Assembly: GCF_012524115.1 (NCBI RefSeq)
Contig: NZ_JAAZWB010000049.1
Location: 1 to 64,000, forward strand
Source: Bacillus sp. RO1
Lineage (GTDB): Bacteria > Bacillota > Bacilli > Bacillales > Bacillaceae_I
Reading direction: 5' to 3'
Length of the DNA stretch: 64,000 nucleotides
Part shown: piece after piece, positions 9,635 through 18,028 of the stretch
Layout: the number at the start of each line of letters is the position of its first letter
How positions within the stretch are numbered: position 1 is the first letter of the stretch
The notes under the pieces: generated by a model
What the model saw: the letters and a program-made list of their open reading frames with translations, nothing else
Databases searched by the model: none
Told to the model about the DNA's origin: nothing
Program-made: the position numbers and the translations under genes

Positions 9635-9661
9635 CCCTAATTGCTAGGGTTATGCCTTCTT
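9624..9661 (+). terminator. Terminator after fbpA-like gene
   Basis: A perfect 14-bp stem (9625-9638 with 9646-9659) with a seven-base loop overlaps the stop codon. The T tract after it is short, so efficiency is uncertain. Confidence 0.65.
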
Positions 9662-9689
9662 GTACATTTATAGTACCTCATTAACTGTT

Positions 9690-9752
9690 TCACTCCGTTG
9701 CGGGCGCTTCGCTTTCCGCGGGCGGTCCGGGAGCCTGCTCGGCAAGCCTGCT
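9690..9752. repeat. Left half of an interrupted family-B repeat
   Basis: Contains the GCGCTTCGCTTTCCGCGGGCGG and GGAGCCTGCTCGG blocks of family B, as in the intact copy at 39132-39267. It then stops abruptly at the start of the nested element 9753-9953. The matching right half resumes at 9954. Confidence 0.65.
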
Positions 9753-9953
9753 GGTCATTGAAAAAAGTCATTGATTTTAGATGTTGTTCAGACACCGCTG
9801 TTGATTTCCGCAAACGGCTTCGCTTTCCTAGGGGCGGTGCTTGAGCCTCCTCGCCTCGCTGCGGGGTCTCAAGCTACCGCTATCTCCCTCAGGAGTCTTC
9901 GCCTTTTGCTCCAATCACCAGCTAGAAATCATAAAAAACTTTACAGTGGCCAT
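9753..9953. mobile_element. MITE-like nested insertion (second copy, degenerate)
   Basis: Left end GGTCATTGAAAAA (9753-9765) and right end TTTACAGTGGCC (9942-9953) correspond to the terminal inverted repeats of the better-preserved copy at 13375-13592. The interior holds a full family-A element (9796-9923). It splits a family-B repeat into halves on either side. Flanking octamers AGCCTGCT (9745-9752) and AGCATGCC (9956-9963) agree at six of eight positions, a possible decayed target duplication. There is no coding capacity for a transposase. Confidence 0.55.
9796..9923. repeat. Intergenic repeat, family A, inside nested element
   Basis: Complete copy with the CGCTGTTGATTTCCGCAAA end at left and the AGCTGGTGATTGGAGC end (minus strand) at right. 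It is the core of the nested element 9753-9953. Confidence 0.85.
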
Positions 9954-10085
9954 AGCATGCCTTCGTTGTCTCCCTTGTCCCTTCCTCCCGCAGGACAAGG
10001 AAGGCTACGGCAGCGATTCATCGCACGAAGAAAATGCGCTAGCATTTTCAAGGAGTCTACGCGCCTTCCACTTCGTTCAACTATG
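9954..10085. repeat. Right half of interrupted repeat with hairpin module
   Basis: Continues the family-B element with CTTGTCCCTTCCTCCCGC. It then carries the alternative module built around the inverted repeat GAAAATGC/GCATTTTC that also appears at 35565-35754 and 39352-39538, and closes with the CGCCTTCCACTTCGTTCAAC end. It abuts the 3' end of the mechanosensitive channel gene. Confidence 0.6.
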
Positions 10086-10093
10086 TTACATGA

Positions 10094-11239
10094 TTATGCC
10101 TTTTCGCCTCTTAGGCTGTATTGTTTTGGTTTTTCTTTTTCTTCTTGTGGGCTTTCGATATGGAGTGTTCTGGTTGGGAAGGCAACGACTACGTCTTCTT
10201 CCTCAAGAATCTCCATGATTCTAAAGTTGATATCCTCTTTTACTTCTAGATATTCGCCCCACATGACAGATTTGGTAAAGAAATAGAGGAAGATATCTAA
10301 GCTGCTAGCTCCAAAACTATCAAAGCGGACAAGAATCGTTTCTTGATCGATCGCCTCATGGTTACGAAGCATATTCTCAATTCTTCTCACTACTCTTTCT
10401 AAACTAGTGCGGGTTGTATCATACTGCACGCCAAGCTTAAAGGTTATTTGTCGTTTGCCCATTTTTGACCAGTTTGTAATCGGTTCATTTGATAATGTTG
10501 CATTGGGAACGGTAACCACAGCTTGAGCAAAAGTCCTTACTTGTGTACTGCGGAAAGAGATATCCTCTACTACACCTTCTACACTTGGAGTCTTAATCCA
10601 ATCCCCCATCGTAAAAGGCTTTTCCGTTACGATGATAAAGCCACCTAATAAGTTTTTCAGGGATTCCTGTGCGGCTAGGGCAAAGGCAAGTCCACCTAGT
10701 CCTAATCCTGCTACGATTGCACCGACATCATATTCCCACACTTCCAATACAATGCTAAACGCAAGAGCTATTAGGATAAATCGCAATACTTTTGTTACAA
10801 ACGGCATGACTATTTTGTCTACTTCAAATTCTAATCTAGTGGAAAGGTTGGTAAATAGATTAGAAGAATAAGGGATGAAATTGAATATACCCCAAGCAAA
10901 CAGTGCAATGATGGAAGATCGCATCAGTTTAGATAATGTTTGTGCCTCCATTAAAGAAAAAGGCGCTGTTTTTAATGCGAAAAATATCCCGAGTATCACA
11001 AAGAACATTCTTACGGGCTTATTAAAGGCAAGCACGATATAAGTAAATAGATCAGTGGGTGTCTTTTGGGAAATGGCTAAAAGTCCTTTAAAGAAGTACT
11101 TTGTAAACAATTTTCTCCATAAAAGGAATAGCAGGAGTATGAGTAAGGAAACCCCCATATCAATCCAGAAATTCATATCCGTCCAATAGTCGGCAGTCCA
11201 GATACTGGTGAACCAATCAATTGTTTTATTCACAGGCAC
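10094..11239 (-). CDS. MscS-family mechanosensitive ion channel
   Basis: A 381-residue MscS-type channel that would open under membrane tension during osmotic downshock. Four or so hydrophobic helices occupy residues 20-170. The MscS core follows: the glycine/alanine-rich pore helix GLGLGGLAFALAAQESLKN, then the beta domain beginning GGFIIVTEKPFTMGDWI. Two GTG starts are possible, at 11239 and 11233. AAGGAGG is better spaced for the second, giving 379 residues. The closest B. subtilis relative by length is probably YhdY. It stops right beside a repeat, and no separate terminator is seen. Confidence 0.88.
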   Translation of the reverse strand: MPVNKTIDWFTSIWTADYWTDMNFWIDMGVSLLILLLFLLWRKLFTKYFFKGLLAISQKTPTDLFTYIVLAFNKPVRMFFVILGIFFALKTAPFSLMEAQTLSKLMRSSIIALFAWGIFNFIPYSSNLFTNLSTRLEFEVDKIVMPFVTKVLRFILIALAFSIVLEVWEYDVGAIVAGLGLGGLAFALAAQESLKNLLGGFIIVTEKPFTMGDWIKTPSVEGVVEDISFRSTQVRTFAQAVVTVPNATLSNEPITNWSKMGKRQITFKLGVQYDTTRTSLERVVRRIENMLRNHEAIDQETILVRFDSFGASSLDIFLYFFTKSVMWGEYLEVKEDINFRIMEILEEEDVVVAFPTRTLHIESPQEEKEKPKQYSLRGEKA

Positions 11240-11466
11240 AAGCCTCCTTAGGGTGAGTGCATTTATTAAAGTTTTTTGGCAAGAAATTTTTTTGCGAATC
11301 TATCATAAATCACTATATTACTACGAAGTGTTAAAGAATTCAACGGTAAGCAAAGGGGTAAAATGGTCAGAATAATTAATAATTTCATAGAATTATATAG
11401 CCATTAGTGGTAGAATTTTACTATATTGAAAGTGTTTCGGATTTCGTGGGATTATGGGGGGAAGTC

Positions 11467-12384
11467 ATGGGGGTTCTATGGAAAATAACAAAGTCCTTTC
11501 TGTTCTTTTTGTTTATCGCTGTGTTACTTATATTGGCAGTCTTGTTTCCAAGGCAGCCTGACATAGCTGTTCATGGAAGGGCTCAAACGCTGGAATATGG
11601 GTATGAATTTTCGTGGGCAGCATACCAACACAATATTTCTATCTTTATTAATGATGTAAAAGAAAATAATACACTGGGTATGACGAGGTATAATAAACCG
11701 GCTGAAGAGGAACTCTGGCCTCATTTAGGAAGAAGTCTGAAAGTAATAGGGGCAGCATGTGCTATCACCATTATCTTTGGAATACTAAAAGGGATTTTCG
11801 ACTTTTATGACCGTAATAATGGATGGAATTTGTTTGGAAAAGGGTTGACATGGCTCATCCAATCAATACCGGATTTCTTTTTAATTCTCTGCCTGCAATG
11901 GGTGATAATTTTTCATTTCCCATTTATTAAATTGTTTGGCCATACCCATTGGTTTAGTTTCTTGATAGCAGGATTGTTGGTGTCATTGTATCCAATGCTT
12001 TATGTTGCTAGGATCACCTCTGCAACGCTTGGAAACGAAAAAGGGAAACCGTATATTCAAGTTGCCCGTTCCAAAGGGTTGTCAAAAGAAAAAGTGTTGT
12101 GGAAGCATATGCTAAAAAACAGCCTTTATCCAATCATGTCCAATCTTCCAGCTGTCATGCTCTATTTATTATCCAATCTTCTCATAGTGGAATGGTTTTT
12201 GGATTACAGGGGAGCAGCCTATAGAATGTTTCAAGCACTCGATGTAAAAAGCTCTTTATCAGGGAGTATGCGTTATGTGAATGAGTCGGGGCTTATTATC
12301 GGGTTCGGTTTAAGTTTTATGGTAATTGTATTTATCGCGCAAGTCCTTTCCATCCTATTTATGAAGAAACTTGAACCAAGGTAG
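11467..12384 (+). CDS. ABC transporter permease, OppB/DppB-like
   Basis: About 305 residues with six hydrophobic helices and the binding-protein-dependent permease fold. The cytoplasmic EAA-type loop is recognisable around ARSKGLSKEKVLWKHMLKNS. The ATG at 11467 is chosen because GGGGGGA lies five bases ahead; an upstream in-frame GTG at 11407 lacks a site. The second permease starts 13 bp later. No ATPase or solute-binding protein is encoded nearby, so the substrate is unknown and the ATPase must be supplied from elsewhere. Confidence 0.8.
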   Translation: MGVLWKITKSFLFFLFIAVLLILAVLFPRQPDIAVHGRAQTLEYGYEFSWAAYQHNISIFINDVKENNTLGMTRYNKPAEEELWPHLGRSLKVIGAACAITIIFGILKGIFDFYDRNNGWNLFGKGLTWLIQSIPDFFLILCLQWVIIFHFPFIKLFGHTHWFSFLIAGLLVSLYPMLYVARITSATLGNEKGKPYIQVARSKGLSKEKVLWKHMLKNSLYPIMSNLPAVMLYLLSNLLIVEWFLDYRGAAYRMFQALDVKSSLSGSMRYVNESGLIIGFGLSFMVIVFIAQVLSILFMKKLEPR

Positions 12385-12397
12385 GTGAGCGGATACG

Positions 12398-13288
12398 ATG
12401 AAACGTAATTGGACGTTAATGTTAGGAAGTGGCTTTTTTCTTTTTTTAGTACTAATAACCTTAATAGGACCCTACCTGCCTTTTATAGACAATGTATTAG
12501 AGTCCAAACGCATTATTTTCACGGACTCTGGAGTGGAAACGGCACCTTTTAAGCCTTCAGCTGATTTTCTATTAGGGTCTGATAAAGAGGGAAGGGATCT
12601 ATTAAGCATCATAGTGGTCGGGGCAAGAGAAACTCTTGGTTTAATTTTGACCGTTGCCGCCTTACGCTATGGAATAGCCATTATACTGGCAGTCCTATCA
12701 GTAAATAAAAAGGGTCCATTTCATTGGATTCTTCAAGGATGGAATCAAGTGTTTTCTGCTTTGCCGGTCATTTTTTCAGCAATCATTCTTTTGAGCTTAC
12801 CTATAATCTTTTTCCATGAACACCGCTTCTTCTGGGCAATCGTAATATTGGCAGCGATCGAAGTGGGAAGGGTCGGTACAGTCTTGCAAAGTCAGTTCCA
12901 TATGATAAAAAAGACACCTTATGTAGAAGCGGGTATCACTGTCGGAGTATCTCCGCTCACTCTTTTTACAACATATTATTTGCCAAATGCCTTGCCGGAT
13001 TTGGTGGTTCAGTTTTTCCTTGATATGGGCAGGATTGCATTGCTGATTGGACAGCTTGGTATTTTTAGTATTTTTATTACTCAGCAGTTTGTTCAGTTAA
13101 GCTATGGATCAGGTATTATTGAGAATACAAGTTTAAATTGGGCGACGATGCTTGGTCAAGCGAGAGGGGATTTGTTACGAGCGTTTTGGATCCCATTTTT
13201 TCCAGCGCTAGCACTAGCTTTTACAGTTCTAACCTTTAATGTCTTGGGAGAAGGCCTACGTAAACACTTCCACCGGTTAGAAGCGTAG
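12398..13288 (+). CDS. ABC transporter permease, OppC/DppC-like
   Basis: A 296-residue second permease. It has an N-terminal OppC-type region with the LLGSDKEGRDLLS motif and a conserved membrane domain with an EAA-type loop around EAGITVGVSPLTLFTTYYLPN. It pairs with the preceding permease (13-bp gap) to make a heterodimeric channel of the peptide/nickel importer class. The operon ends here at a block of repeats, with no ATPase gene. Substrate not predictable. Confidence 0.8.
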   Translation: MKRNWTLMLGSGFFLFLVLITLIGPYLPFIDNVLESKRIIFTDSGVETAPFKPSADFLLGSDKEGRDLLSIIVVGARETLGLILTVAALRYGIAIILAVLSVNKKGPFHWILQGWNQVFSALPVIFSAIILLSLPIIFFHEHRFFWAIVILAAIEVGRVGTVLQSQFHMIKKTPYVEAGITVGVSPLTLFTTYYLPNALPDLVVQFFLDMGRIALLIGQLGIFSIFITQQFVQLSYGSGIIENTSLNWATMLGQARGDLLRAFWIPFFPALALAFTVLTFNVLGEGLRKHFHRLEA

Positions 13289-13301
13289 TAATTAGATTTC
13301 A

Positions 13302-13374
13302 AGCTGTTGATTGGAGCAAAAATGCGAAGACTCCTGAGGGAGATAGCGCGAGGTGGAGACCCCGCAGGCGTAGC
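13302..13374. repeat. Left half of an interrupted family-A repeat
   Basis: Begins AGCTGTTGATTGGAGCAAA and runs through the GAGACCCCGCAGGCGTAGC block, where it is broken by the insertion 13375-13592. The other half resumes at 13593 with the same GGCGTAGC. Confidence 0.85.
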
Positions 13375-13592
13375 AAGGCCACTGAAAAACTGATAACGAA
13401 AATTTTTTATAATTCATAGCTGTTGATTGGAGCAAAAGGCGGAGACTCCTGAGGGAGATAGTGCTAGGTGGAGACCCCGCAGGCGTAGCCGAGGAGGCTC
13501 CAGCAGCGCCCCTAGGAAAGCGAAGCCATTTGCGGAAATCAACAGCGGAGTCTAAAAAACTTAAAAAAATAAAAGAATTTTTCAGTGGCCTC
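13375..13592. mobile_element. MITE-like element, 218 bp, with 8-bp target duplication
   Basis: Terminal inverted repeats AAGGCCACTGAAAAA (13375-13389) and TTTTTCAGTGGCCTC (13578-13592) match at 14 of 15 positions. The element is flanked by the exact octamer GGCGTAGC on both sides (13367-13374 and 13593-13600). Removing the insertion and one octamer restores a continuous family-A repeat that aligns with the intact copy 13418-13548. The interior carries that intact copy plus AT-rich linkers and no transposase. This is direct sequence evidence of a past transposition of a non-autonomous element. Confidence 0.8.
13418..13548. repeat. Intergenic repeat, family A (intact core of MITE)
   Basis: 131-bp copy with ends AGCTGTTGATTGGAGCAAA and, on the minus strand, CCGCTGTTGATTTCCGCAAA. 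It is a good reference copy for the family. Confidence 0.88.
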
Positions 13593-13656
13593 GGCGTAGC
13601 CGGGGAGGCTCTCGTTAGCCTAGGAAAGCGAAGCCATTTGCGAAAATCAACTGCGG
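13593..13656. repeat. Right half of interrupted family-A repeat
   Basis: Resumes at GGCGTAGC and runs through CCTAGGAAAGCGAAGCCATT to the ATCAACTGCGG end, completing the element that begins at 13302. Confidence 0.85.
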
Positions 13657-13691
13657 GTGTTTTTCAAACAATAATTTTATAATAATGTTTT

Positions 13692-13721
13692 GCTTGTCGA
13701 AAGTTCTCGACAGGCTTTTTT
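13692..13721 (+). terminator. Intrinsic terminator before yeiH-like gene
   Basis: GCTTGTCGA pairs with TCGACAGGC (one G-U) around a six-base loop and is followed by six T. It probably ends transcripts from the permease operon. Confidence 0.7.
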
Positions 13722-13773
13722 ATATTCTTTAAAATAGGAGAAGTGTGCATTTACAATTGTTAGGGGTTAGGAT

Positions 13774-14757
13774 ATGAATAAATCAAGCATCAACAAAACG
13801 ATTCCAGGAATATTACTCATCCTAGTTATTTCTATAATGGCCAAATTACTAGGTGAATTTTTCCCGTCAATCGGTGGAGTACTATTCGCCCTATTAATGG
13901 GAATCATCATCCGTAACAGTTTTCAGCTTAATGAAAAATATAATATAGGAATATCGCTTGTTGTGAAAAAATGGCTCAAGGTAGCGATTGTCCTTTTAGG
14001 TGCGACTTTAAGCTTTGGTAGTATCCTTGATATTGGGGCTCAATCCATTCTGGTAATAATAATCGTTGTTTCCGGAGGGATAGCAATAACATTATTAGTA
14101 GGTAAACTGATGAAAATAGACAAAATGCTAGCCTTGTTGATTGGAGTTGGAACCAGCATTTGTGGTGCAACAGCCATATCCGTCGTCAAAGGGGTGGTAC
14201 AGGCAAAGGAAGCCATCGTTGCTTATGCAATTTCTACCATCTTTTTCTTTAACATTTTGGCAACATTTCTATACCCTGTCCTTGGACAATGGCTTCAGTT
14301 ATCTATTATTCAAATGGGGATTTGGGCAGGTACATCCATTCATGATACTTCATCTGTAGTGGCGGTAGGATATTTGCTTGGAGATGAGGTAGGGGAAGTT
14401 GCTACAACCGTTAAACTTGTCCGTACCCTATTCATCCTTCCTCTCGTCCTCGCCATTTCATTTATTATGATTCGCAAAAATGACAGTACACAAAGCTTGA
14501 AAGGGGCCTTTCCGGTTTTTATTTTCGGCTTTTTATTCATGAGCGGAATGTATTCAACCGGTATCATCACGGAAGCAATCAGCGGATATATGGGAGAAAT
14601 TGCGAAATTTTTAATTGTAATGGTCATGGCTGGGGTCGGTCTTCAGGTAAGATGGAAGAACATTCGCAGTCTAGGACTGAAACCTTTTGTAGCTGGTTTC
14701 ATTGCTTCTGTTTTTGTTGGTGTCACAAGCTTACTGTTCGTCCTATATTTTTTGTAA
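13774..14757 (+). CDS. YeiH-family putative sulfate exporter
   Basis: A 327-residue membrane protein with about ten hydrophobic segments, of the YeiH/UPF0324 family. Family features visible include an early GVLFALLMGIIIRN helix, the GVGTSICGATAI stretch in the middle, and a GAGxSIHDTSSV-like segment (GTSIHDTSSVVAVG). The family is annotated as putative sulfate exporters on limited evidence, so the transported solute is uncertain. It has its own ribosome binding site (AGGGGTTAGG) and is a single-gene unit between a terminator and a convergent gene. Confidence 0.85.
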   Translation: MNKSSINKTIPGILLILVISIMAKLLGEFFPSIGGVLFALLMGIIIRNSFQLNEKYNIGISLVVKKWLKVAIVLLGATLSFGSILDIGAQSILVIIIVVSGGIAITLLVGKLMKIDKMLALLIGVGTSICGATAISVVKGVVQAKEAIVAYAISTIFFFNILATFLYPVLGQWLQLSIIQMGIWAGTSIHDTSSVVAVGYLLGDEVGEVATTVKLVRTLFILPLVLAISFIMIRKNDSTQSLKGAFPVFIFGFLFMSGMYSTGIITEAISGYMGEIAKFLIVMVMAGVGLQVRWKNIRSLGLKPFVAGFIASVFVGVTSLLFVLYFL

Positions 14758-14763
14758 TCTCTA

Positions 14764-15048
14764 TTAAGAAATTGCATCCTTTTTATCTATATAATCTGTG
14801 GTCTGTTCCAACAGTTTAGTTCTTAAAGAAGCCAAGTAAAAGGGAGAAATCATGGATGTAATGTCCTGCCACGATTCCAGTGTCGGACGAAAAACAATCA
14901 GCTTAGATACTTGCATGGTTCGTTTACCTAAAAACAGTCGGTACTTGCGGCTATCCTTAGGCTCGGTTTCGTCTAAAAACTCAATAATGATACTGTCATC
15001 TAATTCAATAATGGGATGGACAACGGCAAAGGCTTGCACGACAATCAC
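14764..15048 (-). CDS. Hypothetical 94-residue protein
   Basis: Not recognised. The frame reads as a soluble, mixed alpha/beta sequence with a charged middle (EFLDETEPKDSRKYRLF) and a C-terminal helical part. The start is GTG at 15048 or, with better spacing to AAGGAAAAG, GTG at 15039. It lies downstream of ku and ligD on the same strand, about 75 bp past the ligD stop, and could be read from the same message. A function in end joining would be guesswork. The opposite-strand frame over the same bases looks like a shadow. Confidence 0.55.
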   Translation of the reverse strand: MIVVQAFAVVHPIIELDDSIIIEFLDETEPKDSRKYRLFLGKRTMQVSKLIVFRPTLESWQDITSMISPFYLASLRTKLLEQTTDYIDKKDAIS

Positions 15049-15124
15049 CTTTTCCTTTTTTAGTGTCCATCCTTTCCAATATTACTTCCTGCTATACATA
15101 GTGCATTCACTGCTACGACTTATA

Positions 15125-16963
15125 CTACTGACGCAATTCTTTTAGAGAGGATAGCACGTCTTGGAATGGTTGTTTCGTTTTACTTGTGGCGAAATCTTGA
15201 AAAGGGTCACCAATTTTCTTCAACCTTTCTTGTACAGTGAATAACGTGAATTCTTCTGGTCTCAAGCTTTCTTTTACTTCCCTCCAATACAAGGGTGTCG
15301 CAACTGTTGGCAAGTCATTTCCTCTAAGCGAATAAGGGGCAATGATTGTTTTACCCTCAGCGTGCTGCACATAATCCACATATACTCTATTTCCTCTATG
15401 TTTTTTTAGACGTTCCACAGTAAAGAGAGCAGGTTCTTTGGAAACTAAGTAATTTGCAATGAACTCAGTGAATTGTCTGGTATCTTGATAGGTGAATTGT
15501 CCATCCTGTAAGGGGATGTATACTTGGAGCCCTTTTCTTCCTGATGTTTTGATAAAAGAGTACAAACCGAGTTGGTCGAAAATTTCCTTCATCATCAGTG
15601 CTCCCGTTACTGCGATGGGAAAGTGCTCTTTAGAGGGTGGATCCAAATCAAAGACAATTTCACCCGGCTCTATTGTAAAAGCGGTTTGAAAGGGCACATG
15701 AAATTCAAGTGCAAGCTGATTGCCAAGCCAAATCAAGGTTTCCATATTGTTGCATAAAATAAAGTTAATATCTTGATCCACATGAGTCTCTACAAATGAA
15801 GGGGCATAATCAGGGCAATTCTTCTGATAAAAACTTTCTCCAGACATGCCATGCGGAAAACGAATCACTGTCATAGCTCTATCTTTTAGGAATGGAAGCA
15901 TATAAGGAGAGCAATGATATAGAAACTCGACAAATGACTGTTTAGTCACTAGAGGCTCTTCCCAAAGCGGCTTATCTGGGTTCGTGATGGGAACAGAAGC
16001 AGGAAGTGTTGGTTTAAATAATCCATCAGCTGAACACTCCTTCACCTCGACATCAAAGCGAAAACGACTAAATTCAGGGTGTCTTAATTGATTCTGATAA
16101 ACTTCGAGATAAAATATCTCTACACAAATACCTGGCTTTACATAAATAAACTTATCATCTTCTTTGTAACTGTTTTGCTTGATGACCCCAATCAGAGCAG
16201 TTCTCTCCTCGGATGTTAGTCCATGTGAAAAAAGACCAATGCCTTCTACTGAATCCCCTTTAAAAACACCTACATGAAAATAACCATTCTCCTTTTGATA
16301 AGCAGTGATAAAACATGTTACCGTTTTGTAGTTTTTTACTTTAATCCAATCCGTTGTTCGTTTTCCTAAGGTGTATGTACTGTTAATTCTTTTGGCAATT
16401 AGTCCTTCACCATGCTCGAGTTTAATTTGCTCCCATAACTCCTCTGAGTTGTAGGAATAAGGAACATACTGAAGTCTTGAAGCGTTATTCACAATTGGAG
16501 AAAGGGGTAACCGAGTCTGTTCAAAAAGGTGTATAAGTGTTTCCTTTCGTTCTGAAAATTTTTTCAGGATTAGAGTATTTCCTTTTATTTCAAGTAAATC
16601 AAAAGCTAAAAGCGTGGCTGGATGTTCGTTGGATAGCTTACTGATATTTTCATTTGTTTTCGTTCTTCCTCGTTTTTGTATGATTTGAAAATTCGCCTTT
16701 CGTGGGGAAGTTAACACAACAAGCTCACAGTCTAAGGTGATGGGGAGCATTTTTTTACAGGCATTAATATGAGTTAAGTCTTTTAGAAATTGGACGATTT
16801 CTGGAAATGAAGGGGAGAGTTCCGTTCCGCCTCTGCTTTGGAGGCTAACGTTATTGGTTTCTAGGGAAGCGATACATCGATATCCATCATATTTGACCTC
16901 ATAGACCCAGTCCTTCCCTTGCGGAGGATTCTGATGAAGTGTCGGAAGCATCGGTTTGATCAT
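15125..16963 (-). CDS. ligD: Non-homologous end joining DNA ligase/polymerase LigD
   Basis: About 612 residues in the Bacillus arrangement: ATP-dependent ligase first, primase-like polymerase second, no nuclease domain. Ligase motif I is KYDGYR near residue 27 (the lysine is adenylated). The C-terminal half is the LigD polymerase domain, with the metal-binding FDLDPP motif and GRKGLQVYIPL. It seals double-strand breaks together with Ku. The start at 16963 (MIKPMLPTL) is preferred over an upstream ATG because AAAGGAG lies eight bases ahead. It follows ku by about 58 bp on the same strand. In B. subtilis this pair acts in spores. Confidence 0.93.
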   Translation of the reverse strand: MIKPMLPTLHQNPPQGKDWVYEVKYDGYRCIASLETNNVSLQSRGGTELSPSFPEIVQFLKDLTHINACKKMLPITLDCELVVLTSPRKANFQIIQKRGRTKTNENISKLSNEHPATLLAFDLLEIKGNTLILKKFSERKETLIHLFEQTRLPLSPIVNNASRLQYVPYSYNSEELWEQIKLEHGEGLIAKRINSTYTLGKRTTDWIKVKNYKTVTCFITAYQKENGYFHVGVFKGDSVEGIGLFSHGLTSEERTALIGVIKQNSYKEDDKFIYVKPGICVEIFYLEVYQNQLRHPEFSRFRFDVEVKECSADGLFKPTLPASVPITNPDKPLWEEPLVTKQSFVEFLYHCSPYMLPFLKDRAMTVIRFPHGMSGESFYQKNCPDYAPSFVETHVDQDINFILCNNMETLIWLGNQLALEFHVPFQTAFTIEPGEIVFDLDPPSKEHFPIAVTGALMMKEIFDQLGLYSFIKTSGRKGLQVYIPLQDGQFTYQDTRQFTEFIANYLVSKEPALFTVERLKKHRGNRVYVDYVQHAEGKTIIAPYSLRGNDLPTVATPLYWREVKESLRPEEFTLFTVQERLKKIGDPFQDFATSKTKQPFQDVLSSLKELRQ

Positions 16964-17010
16964 GATAATAACTCCTTTCCTTTCAAGAAAGTGCACGGTT
17001 CAGAAGAAAA

Positions 17011-17032
17011 CATCTAACTTATCAGCTAGATG
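17011..17032 (-). terminator. Weak hairpin between ku and ligD
   Basis: CATCTAACT pairs with AGCTAGATG with one mismatch and a four-base loop, spanning the end of ku. On the minus strand it is followed by a T-rich stretch. It may reduce read-through from ku into ligD rather than stop it. Confidence 0.35.
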
Positions 17033-17912
17033 CTTTCTTTTTTCTGGTTGTCCGCTTTTTGGGTTGGGAACTGGCTGTTTTCTTTTCTATAGCTTCAGCC
17101 TTTGTCTCCATCTTTTTCTTTACGGGTTTCTCGCCCTGATCTTTGGTTCTTTCAATGCTTGCTTGTAATGCACTCATTAGGTCTACAACATTGGATTTGT
17201 CTGAATCAATAGGAGTCGTCGTTCCTTCTTCTTTATTTATTTTTTCTTGAACCAGACTAAGTACTGCTTCTCTGTAATCATCATGGTACTTTTCAGGGTC
17301 AAATTCAGTGGTTAACTGATCAATTAATGTAATGGCCGTATCGAGCTCTTTTTTATCCACATCTTTTCTTTCAGGTACACTAGGGACATCTGCCACATTC
17401 CGAACCTCATCAGGGTAATGGACCGTTTCCATTACAAGACAATCCTTATAGACACGGACAATAGCAAGTTGTTGCTTGGAACGAATGGTAATTTCGGCAA
17501 CTCCAATTTTCTTGGATTCCTCCAACGCTTCTCTTAATAATGAATAGGCCTTACTGCCGTTCTCCCCAGGTCCTAAGAAGTATGAGCGGTTGAAGTAAAT
17601 AGGGTCAATGTCTTCAAGCTTAACAAAATCTATGATCTTTACACTTTTGTCTTCGTGTTCTTCTTTTAATTGTTTCAGCTCTTCATCAGATAAAATGACA
17701 TATTTCCCTTTCACATACTCATAGCCTTTAACTAAGTCGTCTTGTTCCACTTCTTTTTCGCAATTTGGACAGACTTTTTCGTATTTAATGGGGCTATGGC
17801 ATTCCTTATGCAATGTTCTTAGTTTTATGTCTTTGTCTTCGGTGGCAGAATACATTTTTATCGGTATGTTGACCAATCCGAAGCTAATGGAACCTTTCCA
17901 CATTGTGTGCAT
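17022..17912 (-). CDS. ku: Non-homologous end joining protein Ku
   Basis: A 296-residue bacterial Ku. The N-terminus MWKGSISFGLVNIPIKMY is the family signature, and a CPNC pair lies near residue 48-51. The Ku core runs to about residue 235. The last 60 residues form a lysine-rich tail (KKRTTRKKKASS), typical of bacterial Ku proteins that bind DNA and recruit LigD. It is the first gene of the ku-ligD pair and divergent from an SDR gene. I could not fit a confident sigma-G promoter upstream although spore expression is known for the B. subtilis homologue. Confidence 0.94.
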   Translation of the reverse strand: MHTMWKGSISFGLVNIPIKMYSATEDKDIKLRTLHKECHSPIKYEKVCPNCEKEVEQDDLVKGYEYVKGKYVILSDEELKQLKEEHEDKSVKIIDFVKLEDIDPIYFNRSYFLGPGENGSKAYSLLREALEESKKIGVAEITIRSKQQLAIVRVYKDCLVMETVHYPDEVRNVADVPSVPERKDVDKKELDTAITLIDQLTTEFDPEKYHDDYREAVLSLVQEKINKEEGTTTPIDSDKSNVVDLMSALQASIERTKDQGEKPVKKKMETKAEAIEKKTASSQPKKRTTRKKKASS

Positions 17913-18028
17913 GCTATATCACCTAAGTTATCTTAATATTTTGACAAAAGCACTATTCAGGTGCTCCGTTGTAGTTTATCCTAAATGTAAATGATGAGTA
18001 TGATAATTTATGGAAAGGGTGTTTGAAT

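Noticed and set aside
9771-10286. Plus-strand open frames of 125-171 codons
   Set aside because: They run through repeat copies and antisense to the mechanosensitive channel gene; no ribosome binding site and no protein-like composition.
13461-13682. 73-codon frame
   Set aside because: Lies wholly inside the nested repeats and translates the repeat twice; not a gene.
17913-18022. Sigma-G promoter of ku
   Set aside because: GAATA is present but the matching -10 agrees at only four of seven positions.
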